Made by a program: the position numbers and the translations under genes. Below, piece after piece: positions 11,678 to 24,283 of a stretch of DNA of 64,000 nucleotides. The DNA comes from Thozetella sp. PMI_491 (lineage: Eukaryota; Ascomycota; Sordariomycetes; Chaetosphaeriales; Chaetosphaeriaceae), in the NCBI GenBank assembly GCA_021432635.1, contig MU270029.1:496001-560000 (forward strand), given 5' to 3'. Each line of letters begins with the position of its first letter. Position 1 is the first letter of the stretch. The notes below the pieces were generated by a model, which was not told the origin of the DNA, ran no database searches, and saw nothing but the letters and a program-made list of their open reading frames with translations.

Positions 11678-13689
11678 ATGGAAGCACAACAGTTCAGGTA
11701 TCGCCCGCTCCCGAAAAATGAGTCCATCAGGCTGCTCCTGTTGCAGCCCAACTCGCGCCATGATGCGGAGCTACGCGGGGTGCTGATGCACACGACACTC
11801 GCTGATTGCGCCTTTGAGATCATCGACTCCGTCACGGCACTATCCTACGTCTGGGGCCTTGGAACAACGGGGGGGATACATCTGACGCATTTTGAAGAAG
11901 ACTGTAACAAAGAACCACCTCACATTTGAGCAAATCTCCATGACCTTGCTAACCTGGTCTTCTAGGTGACGAATACGGCGATGACGCCTACCATTCGGTC
12001 TCGATCACGCGCAACCTCGATGCCGCACTCCGCGATCTTCGGGATGCGCAAAGGGTTCGGCGAGTCTGGGCGGATGCGCTGTGCATCGATCAGTTAAACA
12101 TAGATGAGAAGAACTACCAGGTCTCGCTCATGGGGAAGCTCTACAGGACCGCTCACCACACCGTGATCCACCTAGGCGCACTCACTACCGGTGCAAGCCA
12201 AGTTTTTGAGGCCGTGCGCCGCGTAGTCGGGGGTTACCCTGGAGATCCGCCATCTGATGAGACCAACGACATCGTTAGCATCGCACAGGAAGACCTACTT
12301 ACTCGGGAGTGGTTCAAGCGGGTCTGGATCTTCCAGGAGTTGGTGTTGTCTAGAGACCCTTGGGTTCAGTGCGGGGATGTCCGCGTGCGATGGACAGATC
12401 TCTGTCGCCTGCTGCTTCCGTCGTCTCTGCCACTCCCAGGGAGGACGTCAGATAATTTGGATAGCCTCAGAATGCTGGACAGCATGAACAAGGCTTGCTT
12501 TGGTGGCTCTGAGCGATTCTCGGCCGGCTCGATGCTTAGTGTATTGCGGACCAGACGGGGCTTCGGGGCTACGGTTGCGCACGACTATGTTTACGCACAT
12601 CTCGGTATCGTGGGCGACCTCCAACGGATCCAACAGTTCGTCGACATCGACTATGACAAGCCAGTAGCCTTGATCTTTGCCCAAATGGCGCAGTACATAA
12701 TCGAAAACAACGGCCTGGCTAGTCTGCTTACGCTAATTGACGACGTCGACGATCCCCGAGAAGCCAAGAATGACGGCCTTCCTTCCTGGGCTCCTCATTG
12801 GAGAGATACGGGCGTGTTCAAGTCAGAGATGTACAGAGACAATAAAATGAGCCGGGACGTGAAGTTGACTGGGACTTATCGTCTCTACTTACACGAATAT
12901 CAAGTCCTTGGTCACGTCGGATACACGGTCGATGTTATCGATGACCTGAGCTGGGTCTTTACGGGGCATGAGAACTTGGATCCGGCCACCGTGGATGACT
13001 ATAGCCAAGTTGTTTCTAGTCTCATCGCTTTATATCAGCTTGGAGGCGGAATCTGGTACAGCGGAGATGAGAAGGGGCAGTACGCCCATGCCAGTCTGAG
13101 TGGCAAGGAGGCGGAGCATGAAGGACTCTGTCGAACTTTGGCGCAGAAATGGGGAGTAATCCTCAACCAGCTTGCAGCCCAATCAAGGGATGATTCTAGA
13201 TCACAGGTTAGCTTTATAGCGGCCTTTGTGAGCTGGTTGGAGGAGCAGGCAACACAGGGGCGTATCTCTGTGGGCTCGGAGAGTGATGGCTTGATGAGAG
13301 TGTTATGGGAGTATTTTCTCCCTCGAGTGACGAGTTGCTTGAAGAACAGAAGACTGTTCAAAACATCGGGAGGAGTCTTCGGCGTGGCGCCGCCCGGGGC
13401 TAAGCTAGGCGATGTCATTGGTTACTTGGTGGGTTGTGAGACTGCAGTTCTCTTGAGAGACCACACGACATCTATCTATGAGGAGGTCGACGCAGCATTG
13501 ATGGGCGACTTCCTTGATGCTGGTGGAACATTGCATAACCCCAGGACCAACACCACACTCTGGCAGGCCGCAGATCCGATGGACGAGATCTCACACTTTA
13601 CTTTGGTTGGCAACTGCTATCTCGAGGGATCCATTGGGTGGACCATAGGCGAAATCCCCAACAATCTAGGAGTTTTTGCTCTCCATTAA
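11678..13689 (+). CDS. HET-domain protein (heterokaryon incompatibility type)
   Basis: There are two exons, 11678-11903 and 11966-13689, and the product is 649 residues. The 62-nt intron starts GTAACA, has a TTGCTAAC branch site, ends TCTAG, and restores the frame. The HET domain covers about residues 50-205. Its marks are the ALSYVWG block at 54-60, then ITRNLDAAL near 89-97, VWADALCIDQ near 109-118, MGKLY..A at 131-138 and WFKRVWIFQEL at 191-201. HET domains are toxic output modules of vegetative incompatibility and some NLR-like systems in Pezizomycotina, related to TIR folds. The 440-residue C-terminal part carries no domain I can name. The gene is convergent with the CorA-like gene, 199 bases away, and lies close to the NACHT-ankyrin gene, which suggests an allorecognition locus. 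The start ATG precedes the usual YRPLP segment. Confidence 0.9.
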
Positions 13690-13888
13690 GTAGTTACATA
13701 GTTAGTCTTTTTGAAGATCCCATCAACACAACCGGCCGAGTAAGAATCGCGACTTGGAGCTTCTATGCAAGTCTAAGGCAGATAGAAGCCAAAGGTTTTA
13801 CGCCTCGTGATTATTCGCTGAAAAGAACAATAGAATTGCACTGTCGCCAGAACGCATCAGCACATACCTAGCACATGAGAATGTCGGT

Positions 13889-15556
13889 TCAAGTAAGCCG
13901 CTGCCTCGGTGGCCTCTTTCTGGGCACCCCTAACTCGATCGACATGAATGAGTCCCCCGTCTTACTTCTCCCAGACCGTATTGGCCACTGCAGAATAGCG
14001 CCTCCAAACCGGGTGGCAAGATGCTCTCGAGTGCCGGGCTGAGTCCACCAGCCCCAACCGATAGCCATGATCATGACTGCCACCGTCAAGGGGCAGGCTA
14101 CCATCCAAAGCACGCGGAACAGGGGGCTCATCTGGACATTCCAAGAGTTGCTATCTTCATCCAAACTGGCGGTGAAGAGGTTGCTACCCAAGACTGAGGC
14201 CACGGCCGTGGTTGGCAGGAAGACCATAGTGATGACAGTGATGATCTTCATCGAGTTGGCGTCTTTTGCCATCGCCATGGCATCCTGCTGGGCAACAAGG
14301 TTAAATGCCAGTCCAATAGCATTGTCAACTCGTCTCTGTAGGCTCAAGAGCCGCAGGCGCAGGTTGTCAAAGAGAGAGCGCCTATGAGCAAGGTTCGCAA
14401 TTAGCTGCTGCCGTGCGCGAGCGCAGTGCGGTTCTCGAAGTTGGGCAGTCCCTTTCAGTCCGTCTACTAGCAAAATACAGGCATCTACTGTTTCTCGGAG
14501 GTGAATTATGAGTTTGGAGTAGTTGTGGAGGACGGCGAAATTAATCTGGCTCTTTGCTTGTGCGTCAGCCGTGCTTGAGGCAATAGACAGTATCTCCTGG
14601 GAAATTCCTCCATGTGTTAGCGAATCAGCTTGGGCACACCAGACGCTATAGGATAAATCACCGGCAACGGCAAACGCACCTCTTCACTGGGGTTCAGCTT
14701 GTCGCACATCCGCCACACAATCTCGTTGACGTCGTCAAACAGGCCGTAGACGATGACATCTAGAAGAGCATATGGCTCCTCCTTCACAGCCACCAATTCA
14801 CTCAGTGCTGAGCCGCGAAACTTTCTGAGCCTCTCCTTGACACCTCTGGTAGCACCAAAGCAGAGCAAAGTTGGCGTTAGGCTGCCCTTCTCTACAGAGA
14901 GACAGTATCCGGACTGGTACCAGGTATCATGTGTCTCTGGGATCGGCCTGGAACGTTGGTCCTCAACGGATTCCGGGCTGCGCCGCTTCACCAGCTCCGA
15001 GCTGGTGCGACTTATGCCACTTGTTGCGGAGATGTTTTTGAAAAGCACATGGAACCACGCCGTGGCTGGCCCGTTGCGACCTTCATGCGAGCCGATGCTG
15101 TGGCAGACGCTGGCGCGGCGCTCTTCTGCAAATTCGGGAGGGATGTCAAATTTTTTAAGCAGCTCTCGCGCTACTGCTCCTGTCCTAGAGGTTGGATACG
15201 GTGCAAATCTAAAGATCAGAAATCAGCGCCTGGAACATAGAGCCGCGTCCTGGGTGGCAAGGCTAGGTGGGTTTACATGATCTGAGCCACGCCTGTTTGC
15301 AGGTCGCTCGGATGGCATGTACGGTGGGCCCAGGTGGAAGGTTCTTGTCCTGAACCCTCTGGAAAGCATGAATTAGCGGGTGATTCAGTGCATCTTAGAA
15401 GGGACTTGACGTTGAAGTACCCGGGACGAGTTCCCAGACATCGACTGCATCGGGCGGTCGACCCCGCCCGTCGTCCTGACCACGGCCGTCAAAAGGGTCG
15501 AAATAGGCCGGCCGATGCAGAGAGTCATACGTGTCCGCGACATTTATTGAAGACAT
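13889..15556 (-). CDS. CorA-like two-helix membrane protein with GSN in place of GMN
   Basis: There are four exons on the minus strand: 15556-15421, 15358-15277, 15208-14680 and 14596-13889. The introns are 62, 68 and 83 nt, and the first and third have CTAAT/CTAAC branch sites. All phases agree and the product is 484 residues. The N-terminal part (1-250) is soluble and resembles the fungal CorA-like group. A long helix at about 250-360 carries the RARQQL..NLAHRR..F pattern. Two membrane helices follow at about 364-387 and 410-433. True CorA Mg2+ channels have Gly-Met-Asn at the end of helix 1. Here residues 386-388 read Gly-Ser-Asn, so ion transport is uncertain. Genes of this subgroup are common near HET and ankyrin genes. 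The four-exon N-terminus is my own model and is less certain than exon 4. Confidence 0.75.
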
Positions 15557-16214
15557 CGCCTTAAAGGATCGGATGACCTAGATTTATGTCGGCATTTTCA
15601 CCTCTGACAGAGGAGGAGCAAGAACAGAAGTGGCTTCGTGGTTCTGCAAGGTTCGACTTTCAGCTGCAGGCAATGTTGTTGAGACCCATTATGTAATCCT
15701 GCACCTGCCTAGGTACCTTAGTTATTCAATTGCCCGGCGTTCAGCTCCAGGTCGAAGGGTGCCTTGCTGTCTCTAGGCGCTAGGCACACAGCTCTAGGAC
15801 TAGAAGTACCCATTCAGCTGCGCACGTGGCACAGGCGGTGAGACACCCCCAGTGGACGTGGGGTCCTGCCCATACTCGCTATAATGCCTTGCACCAGCGT
15901 GCATAAGTATTTATAGACCAGCAATGGTATGCCTTTTCTAGGCTTCCCAAAGCTAGGAGGAGTGAAAGATGACTAAAGAGAGACAGGTCGACACCTATGC
16001 AGCGCTGCCAAAGACTGATATTCAACCCTCATGGAGTGGACGTTTTTTTTTGGCTTCTCCGCAGGCGCATGACAATGTGGTTTTGATTTTAAGAAATGAA
16101 CTAAAAGTACTTCTAGAAGTATGGAGAGAAAAACAACACTCCGACCGACCAGCTACCTCACTTATCTCGATCACGCTTCAGTAGGTAGTCAGTAGCGTCG
16201 TAGCAATACCCTCC
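15557..16214. other. Intergenic between NACHT-ankyrin 3' end and CorA-like 5' end
   Basis: This stretch holds the 3' flank of the NACHT-ankyrin gene and the likely promoter of the CorA-like gene. No repeat or RNA gene was recognised. Confidence 0.4.
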
Positions 16215-19200
16215 TCAGCTTGTCTTGAATAGCGCCAGGATTTCCTCGCGCTCATGCGCAGCTGCTACGTCCAACGTCGTGCGATGGTCCCGATCCTCCT
16301 GCATCGGGTCAAGCCCTTTGCCCATCAGGAACTGGAAACGCGCCACCCTCCTGGCTGGCGCCGTATCGTAATGGTCCCTCTCATCTGCTGCTGCGACAAC
16401 GTGCAGCAGTGTCTCTCCCTTGTTGTTCACCACGGCCCAGTCCACGCCCATGTCGTCGAAGAGCTGCCAGACCACATGCTCCTTCTCCAGCGCCGCCTGC
16501 TCTAGCACTGCGGCCCTCGCAAAGGAGTCTTCGGCCATCTGCTGCGCCGTGGGCCTACGAGGCAGCGCGGGGAGGTCCAGCTCGGCCTCCACAACGCCGT
16601 GCTGGAAGAAGGCAAAGATTGGCGTCTCTCCCGCCTTGTTCCGGGCATTGACTCCTAACCCCATGTCGATCAAGCGGTGGAGGAGACTTTTTGGTTTCAT
16701 CTTCTCGTCCTCTGCGTCTTTGTAGTCTGCCCCGTGGTCCTGGCCCACCTGTACCTCCCCGTGCGGGTCCACGGTCCAGGTATCTCGGAATAGCAAGTGC
16801 AGGAGTGTGTCACCCGTCGATTTTACCAACGCAAGAACGTCTGAGCCAGCTTCGATCAGGGTGTCGATCAACGTGGCATCCGCCAAGGTCGCCGAGTTCT
16901 CGAAAGCAACGTGCAACGGCGTCTTGCCCTCGTCATCCACGGCATGGACTAGTTCCGGCGCCGCCGCGATTAGCGAGCGGATATCTGGGCTGTGACTCAT
17001 GGCGTAGTGCAGGCGGGACGAGAGCTGTAAGTGTAGGGCAGTTCTACCGCTCCCATCCACGGCGCGGACATCGGCTCCGAGGTCAATGAGCATCGGGATG
17101 AGCAAATCTTTCCCTGGGCTTGGAACCCAGTAACCTCCCGCCACACACAACAAAAAAATGGTCATACCACAGCTGTCCCGTGCTTCCATTTCTAGGCTCG
17201 GATGCTTCAGGAGCATCTGGAGAATCTGGCTTTTGCCCTCGAGATAATCTCTGACCACCCTGCTATTCTGTATAACTCTGTGCATCACTGTCGTCTTCTC
17301 GTATCGTGCCGATGGATTCGCGCCATAGTCTAGCAGGAGTTTAACCATCTTTTCTGGCACTCCCTTAGCGCTCTCATTTCGCGCTTCCCTCCCTGCGACC
17401 AAGTCAAGCGGGTAATGTTCCAGTGGCCGATTTGGATCTTGCCTGGACGACCTATGGCTCCGCCCGTCGGGTGACGTCCACGCTGGGACTTCCTTGCCGG
17501 GCTCACGCAAGTTAGGATCCACACCGCTGGCGAGAATATCCTCCAGAAGCGCGGTATCTCCCCGTTGGATCACATCCACCATCGTCGATGGGGAGACGAT
17601 CGCCCCGTGCTGGATGAGCAGCTGGTAGACCTCTCTGTTGGCTCCCACGAGGGCCAAACTGGTCTGGCCGTTGTTGTCGGCCACATTAGGATCCGCGCCG
17701 AACTTCAAGAGCGTCTTGACGGTGTTGATATTGAATTGCGGGCCTGCGATTGCTTCCAGAGCAGCACTCAGCGGGGTGATGCCGCGCTCATCGCGTGCCC
17801 CAGTGTCGGCACCCTTGCCGAGCAGATAAGGGAGGGCCACTTCTGTCTGCCACCAATGGCCTCCTCGGGCTAACACATGCAGTGCCGTGGGGCCCTGCGT
17901 CCTGTTCACAGATCCAAACCCTACTGCACGCAGCGTGCTGGCGGAGACATTCAGATCGGCCCCCTTCTTCTCGACCAGAAGTCGTATGACATTCATGTTC
18001 CACGAATCGCTCTGGCATGCCCGTATCAGCAGCGGGGGTGCGGATGGGTATGAGTGATCTTCGCGGGTCCGTATTGCGTGAACAGCCTCAGGACGAGCCA
18101 CATTGTCGATCATGTTTGCGAAGCCGCCGTCTACGAGATAATGCAGTATTGTGCCCCTACTCATTGATACATCGCTGTGCAGCTTGTCTTCGCTCAACAG
18201 AGATTCAACGTTCTGAAGAATCTCCCTCCTGGCAAGAGAATACTGTCGACTGTGCATAAGTTCTGCTGCCCGCCCACCCCTCTGACTGTACTCCGGTATA
18301 ACGGCTTCGGTCCGCTTCAAGAGACGTGTGGTTGTTTCTTCGTCGAGAGGGTATGCTCCGGTCTTGCCCAGACGCTCTCGCGCGCGCAGTAGGCACTCCG
18401 TGGCATGGTCAAACTTCCTCTCGGCTGCCAGCGAAATGGCCTGCTCGACGAATCGAGAGCCGCTGGAAGGTCCATGGGCGATGAGAAGGTCTATGATCTC
18501 ATCAAGCCTCTGCATGGAAAATGGAAAGGTTGAGTAGCAAGTCCCTCCCTTCAAATCCAGCTTCAGCCGTATGGGGTCAGAGATCAAAACTCCCGCCGCG
18601 TCGGGCTCATCATCGAGGTCTCTAATGCCGGCAGGGCTCCATCGCCACTTAGCCTCCTGTTCTGCGTTCTCAAATTCAACACAGCCATCCCAAGGCGACC
18701 CGGAGTAGGAATCCGTATCGACAATGGCGCCAGCCTCGAGGAGCATCTGTAAAGTCTCAACCCGGCCAGAAGCACAGGCGTAGTACAGCGCAGACCTCCC
18801 CATGCAGTCCTTAGCATTGAGCATCCCCTTGGCCGTCGCTTCGTCGACCTTCAGCCCAAGCCAGGCTAGCAAGATACCTAGCGTATTTGTCTGTCTCGAC
18901 CGTGTAGCCAGGTGAAGCACCGTCAGCCCCTCATGGGTTATTTTCTCAATGTCTGCGCCTTCTTCCAGCAGCCTGCGGGTCAGGTATTCCGAGAAGGTCG
19001 ACGCCACGTGCAGAGGCGTGATACCGCTGTTGTCAGCACAGTCAACGTTCTTAACCAGGCTGACGAACTGGTCAAAAAAAGCGGCGTTATCAGCATTTTC
19101 CGCCCTCCCGTTCCTAGTGCCAGTGGCTTCGCGGAAGGCGGAAGGGTGTTCCCGGACGACGAGATGGAGGGGGGTCTGGCCATCGCTATTTGGCCTTTCA

Positions 19201-22200
19201 GGGTCGATTCCCATTGCAAGCAGCTCCGAGACTATATCGAGTCGCGGAGTGACTTTCGCAAGCCTCGACGCCGCCATGTGCCAGAGTGTGTTGCCCTTTT
19301 TGTCGGTCTTTTGCGGGTCTACGCCATTCGAGATCAAGAATTTGTCCAGGCCGTTAGAGCCCCGTCCGGATTTCATGACGCAGTGAAGCAGATTCCTCCC
19401 CTCCAAATCGGTAGTGTCGACCCGTGCGCCGGCCGCTACCAGCGCCGAGCAGACCTTGAATTTTTCTTCGTTATTGTAATTTCCATTACTGTTGATCAAT
19501 TGGAATAGAGGAGTTTGGCCTTGGTCATCCTCTGCCTCCAGATTCGCTCCGGCTGCTAGTAACACCTCCACCAATTGCATATCCTGTTTCATGTTTCCGT
19601 ACCTCCCGCTTCCGGCACCAGGTAGGCTAAAATGCAGTGGAGTCTGGCCTTTCTTGTTGCTGAGGTTTACGTTGGCGCCGCTTGCGAGTAGTCGCTGGAG
19701 GAAGAGTAAGCCGCCATCTCCCAGGGCGGATTTGGCCGCGGTGAGGTGAACAGTCCCGTTGCCTAAGTCATCGACGGCATGAACATCAGCTCCGAGGTCC
19801 AAAAGCGAGTTTGCCTTGCTAAGCTGTGGCTGCACATTGGCGTATTGATCTTTCAGCACGCTTAGAAGGGGCGTAAGACCGTGGCGCTGCGTCTTGGTGT
19901 CGGTGTCGATCATGGGTGCTAGAAGGCGCACAATATTCATATCGTAGGTCGTATGTAGTAGAGTGTCTCCGAATCGATTGGTGACGCTAGGGTCTGCACC
20001 TGCTTCAAGCAAGCATTCGACGGCAATAGGATCCTTAGCCACGAGCAAAGGAGTGCAGTGGTCACGGTCGAGTTGGTCAAGCTTGGCACCGGCATCCAGG
20101 ACTAACTTGAAACACTTCTTCACGTCTTCAGCGGCAACAGCCTCGCCTCCAGCACTACGCACCGTGTAGGACGGATCAGCTAAAGCATGCAAGGCATTCC
20201 GGCCCACATCGGAGCGTCTGTCATAATCGTTATGCAAAATGTTCGGGTCCGCGCCAAACTTGAGCAGAAATTCGATGGAGGAAGAATCGCGATTGGTACA
20301 CGCTTGGTAAAGAGGGGTGGTACCACCAGTCTTGGAGTTGATATCAACCATATTTTGTCGCACGAAGAGCTCCACGAGCTCCTGACTCTTGCGTGCAATG
20401 GCGATCCCAAGAGCCCAGTTCAGCAACTTCGGTGTTGTGAGATACGGGACAAAGATTGAGACCATCTCAAAACTTCCTCCGCGCAAAGCGTACTGGGTGG
20501 GTGAAGCTCTATCTGGTGCGGAGCCCATGTGGTCCCTCATGCGTTTGTTCTCTCCCCGAGAGATGAAGGGGTTGACACCGGCCGCGGTCATGACTGTAAC
20601 GACCTTGTGCTGGCCACGTCTGACGGCGAGATGTAGCGCACTCTCTCCCTCGCTGTCGTACGTATTCGGATCTGCGCCGTACTCGAGGAGAAGTTGGACC
20701 AAGCTGACGTCCCCGTTCTTAGCGGCATGACGGAGAGCAGCCTCTTTGATGCCTTCGTCCTGTCCGGGTTTCTGTTTGGCAAGATGCAGAACTTCTCTGG
20801 CAAAGCTCTCTAGCTTGAACGAGGTGGCAAGGCCGAGGGGCGAAAAACCACACTCCTCGCTCGCCTCAGCCAAGAGCCCTAATCTCTCTAGGTTGTCACC
20901 GACAAGCAACTCATGGATTTGTTTATTGACTTCAGACGGGTCATGCCCGGCTGACGCAGCCTTTCGTGCATGTACGTACCAGTTTGATGTGGCATATCGC
21001 GTGAACGGTGGAAGCGCTTGCTTCTTCGCCAGGTGGCGGGCCCGACCTAATTTGACCGGCTTTATGACAACATGATCCAGGCATCCGGACTTCAGGTACG
21101 AAATGCAGAGGAGGGCCAGGCGATTGTGTGTTGGGCCAGCCTCGAAGACGAGGTAACTGCTCTGCTCTCCCTCCCTGACCGCCCCGTTCAAGAATTCAGT
21201 CAGTGAATGGTGTACAACATGGACAGTCTCGTCGGGGAGGATTTCGAGAAGTGGGCCGCAAACGGAGCGCATAAGACTTTTGGTCGTGCCGAGGTTTCCC
21301 ATATCCTGTGTGACGTTGGTTAGGTGTGCAAGTTCGAGCAGTCGCAGCGGCCGAGTCGCATGCGTTACAATTTGCAAGACGAGCTGCTGTAGACCCGCTG
21401 GTATGTCGGGTCTCTTCGACTGTTCTCGCAGGATGTTCGAGTACACGACCGATAGCCCGGCAGGGATCGCCCGAAGGCTCTCGTCCAAATGTTCGGAAGG
21501 ACGCTCCAAAACCCGGTCCATCGCCAATCTCGCATACAAGAACAGGCCATCGCATCGGGCCATGATGGTCTCCGCGACACGTGGCCGGCTGTCGGTTGGA
21601 ATTGACGAGCTCGCAAGCCTGTGTTGGACATAGGCAGCAATGTCGGACTCGACACGCTTCTTGTCCAACCGGACATCGAGCACCTTGACACTGCGCACGA
21701 TCTTTTCTACGACAGCAACTGGGCGGCTAGTCATGAGCAACTTGACCTCGGTGGGACGCCACTTGCCCAGTTCGTAAAAGTGCTGCAGGAAAGGCACCAG
21801 AGCTTCCTGGTCCATCTCGTCCAGAGCATCGACGAGGATATAGGCCTTGGGAAGGTGCGCCAGCGCTGTGCGGAGGAGGCTGAATAACTCAGCGAGGGAG
21901 AGCGCTTCGACGCCGGCCTCGCTTGAAAGTGCCTTAGTCACTTTCTTGAGTTCTACCTGCAGGGGTGGGCTAAACTTCAAGACCTGGGCCAGCCAGTCAC
22001 GCAGCGCTGCCTCGGCTCCGTGATTGGCGGCAATCGTGTGTCGACAGAAGAAGTAAAGCACTGGACACTCCTCCTGGGAGAGCCTCTCAGCCATGGCGGC
22101 TGCAAGAACAGACTTCCCAGAGCCAGGAGCGCCTAGGAATGCATCTTGTCAGTATGGCCAGCTGCTGCCTAGGTCGCCGTAGGCACCCATCACTCACCTC

Positions 22201-22483
22201 GCACCCAGAGTATCCCAGGGTCCTTTCCTTCTTGCCATTGTTGGTAGACGGGGGTGGAAAAGACCCAGTCCCCAGTTCCCGCGAGGTGAAAGGACAGATG
22301 CTTCCGATACTCGCTGCCGTCGCCATCGAAAGCGGTTGGACGAAGCCAACTCGCGATCTCGATGAGTACGTCTTCGGATTCGGGGAGGATGTTGTTTGGA
22401 TTGAAGTCACTAACGTCCGCGCGCCGGATTACGACGGCCTCCTGGTCCGACTCGGAGTCCTGATCTTGATGCAAGAGGCTCAT
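16215..22483 (-). CDS. NACHT-ankyrin giant NLR-like protein
   Basis: There are two exons on the minus strand, 22483-22198 and 22132-16215, and the product is 2067 residues. The 65-nt intron (GTGAGT..CTAG) splits the first glycine codon of the P-loop. After splicing the Walker A reads GAPGSGKS at 96-103. The region before it, with TGDWVF..PVYQQW then GILWVRG, is usual in fungal STAND proteins. Walker B is ILVDALDE at 194-201, the SRP sensor is at 231-233, and the winged-helix mark VHHSLTEFL is at 402-410. Ankyrin repeats run from about 560 to the C-terminus, at least twenty recognisable, many with the GADPN turn. Proteins of this form are taken as fungal NLRs that bind a ligand by the repeats and oligomerise. 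I see no known death-effector domain in the short N-terminus (1-90), so its output may act through a partner. The first ATG in exon 1 after the hydrophobic leader frame is used. Confidence 0.9.
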
Positions 22484-24283
22484 GATTGTTTCGGACCCGC
22501 CCGCGAGAAGCAATATTGGCGGTGAATGTTTGTAGGGGCAGAAGCAAACGGGGAGCAGGCTCCAAGAAGGCGAACAAGCGATGGAGAAATAGTTGTCGCA
22601 GCCTGGGCAAATAGGGTCGTGCTGAGCTGTGCCGCAACTACGGGTGGATGCAGTCACAGTCGATACATATCCCAAGCTACTAACGTACTAGGCAACACAG
22701 TGCCTAGCTCTCCTATCTCATTTTAGGAAAGTGCATCGACCAGTCAGGTTCCACTGTCCAGTGATATTTAGCGGGTCCAGGCCCCAAGGTGACTGGTCGC
22801 CTCGCCACACGCCGTCTCCAACTACAATTCACCCCCTGTATGTTGTTAGCTTGGTACAATACAGAGGCCGATCAGACATGAGAGCTTGAAGGCCAGTAAT
22901 CAGCCCTACAGGCTCGTTCTTGGTCCATTTGGCTCCTTGCTGGCTTATTTGGCTCCATATTGGACTATTTGGCTCCTTGTTGGCCCATTTGGCTCCCTGT
23001 TGGCTCTGTAAACCCCCCTGTATCTAGGTAAACCACTGTTCTTATGAAGACAGTGGCCTTATAATTCCCACGCCAACAAACAAACATGGGTTGTATTGTA
23101 CGGGGTTCTCGGTTCCTGAAGGGGTGCAAGGATGCCAAGGACAGAACCGTTTGGTGCCAACAATAATAACCCGGTAATTAGTAGTTATGCCTTCGAATAC
23201 TAACACGCTACAGTCGTGTTCGAAATCAGTATCAGTTTTTGGAACCTAGAAAATTATCTGCGCACTCGCATTGTAGTTAGCCTGTGCACTAACAAATACA
23301 TTAGAGAACGAGCAGGAACCTCTATGCCCACAGTGTACTACTAAAGCCCAAATGGCCCCCTTGCTTGTCACTCAGCTCGCCGCTCCCTGTCTTGTCAGCA
23401 GCAGGTCCTCCGCAGCTTAGCCCGTCTGCCTGTGTAGAGAGCACAGCTGCCTAGAGAACTAGCCGACGAGAGTACAAGGTATTGTGTACCTTTGTGTCGC
23501 TAATATTTCTCTTGGTGAAATCGCTACATACTGATATAAAATGTTTAGTAAATTGTATTCGCTTACGCTGATACAATGAAGATATGCCTGTCACGAAGAG
23601 ATATTAGAAGGACTATCTAGGAGAAGCAAAAATCGACTGCTTGCCCACTAGTTATTGGGTACCGAGGTAACTGGTACCAACCTATCAGTTACAGCTATAG
23701 CCCTGTATCTGGATGCTGTGTAATATATTTTAACGAATTGCTCGAGTCTGATAGTGCCGATGATGTTATTATAGCGCGGAGTGTACATATGGACTTTCTT
23801 CTCTTCCATTATGGCGTGCTACTAGAAGGGTGCAGGAGTGGCTGTTGGTACCTATTAAGGTCTTGCTAGCAACTACGAGGATATTAGATGAGAGGGTAAG
23901 TTGGAAGAACGTATAGCAGTCTTCCTAAACTTGCTTTTCTAGATGAAATGTGAGCTCTAAACCCGCCCTATTGCACTACCAATCGCAACCATCAACCCCA
24001 TTAGCGAACCCACTACAGCCGAGGTGGTCGGCCAATACTCGTACGGCAGCCGCAATCGCTTCCTAGAGTCGTTGGAATGTTTAGGAAAAGGCCAAACCCA
24101 ATCAGAATCCCTCTATTCTGGTCTATTCTAAAGGTAATAACGCTTCACAGGTCACCACAGGTGAAGAGGGACCAGGGCTGCTCACGGGGAGCTGGTAACT
24201 ATTTACACCTGCCAAGGGAACAGGGATAATAAAACTTTGTGATTGAAATTGCTAATCGCGACTTATATAAATTGGGCAACAGC
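22484..24283. other. Intergenic, upstream of the NACHT-ankyrin gene, with tandem repeat
   Basis: This region holds the probable promoter of the NACHT-ankyrin gene and a four-copy 20-base tandem repeat at 22921-23000. The part at 23,050-23,700 is AT-leaning and has the texture of an old, unidentified element end, but I cannot support a name. No open gene is seen. Confidence 0.4.
22921..23000. repeat. Four tandem copies of a 20-bp unit
   Basis: Four consecutive 20-base units of the form TGGYYYATTTGGCTCCTTGT can be read, each differing at a few bases. The unit length is not a multiple of three and no frame runs through it, so it is not coding. It lies about 440 bases upstream of the NACHT-ankyrin start codon. 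Confidence 0.85.

Noticed and set aside
22921-23000. Tandem repeat as a CRISPR-like array
   Set aside because: The units abut without spacers, and the genome is fungal.
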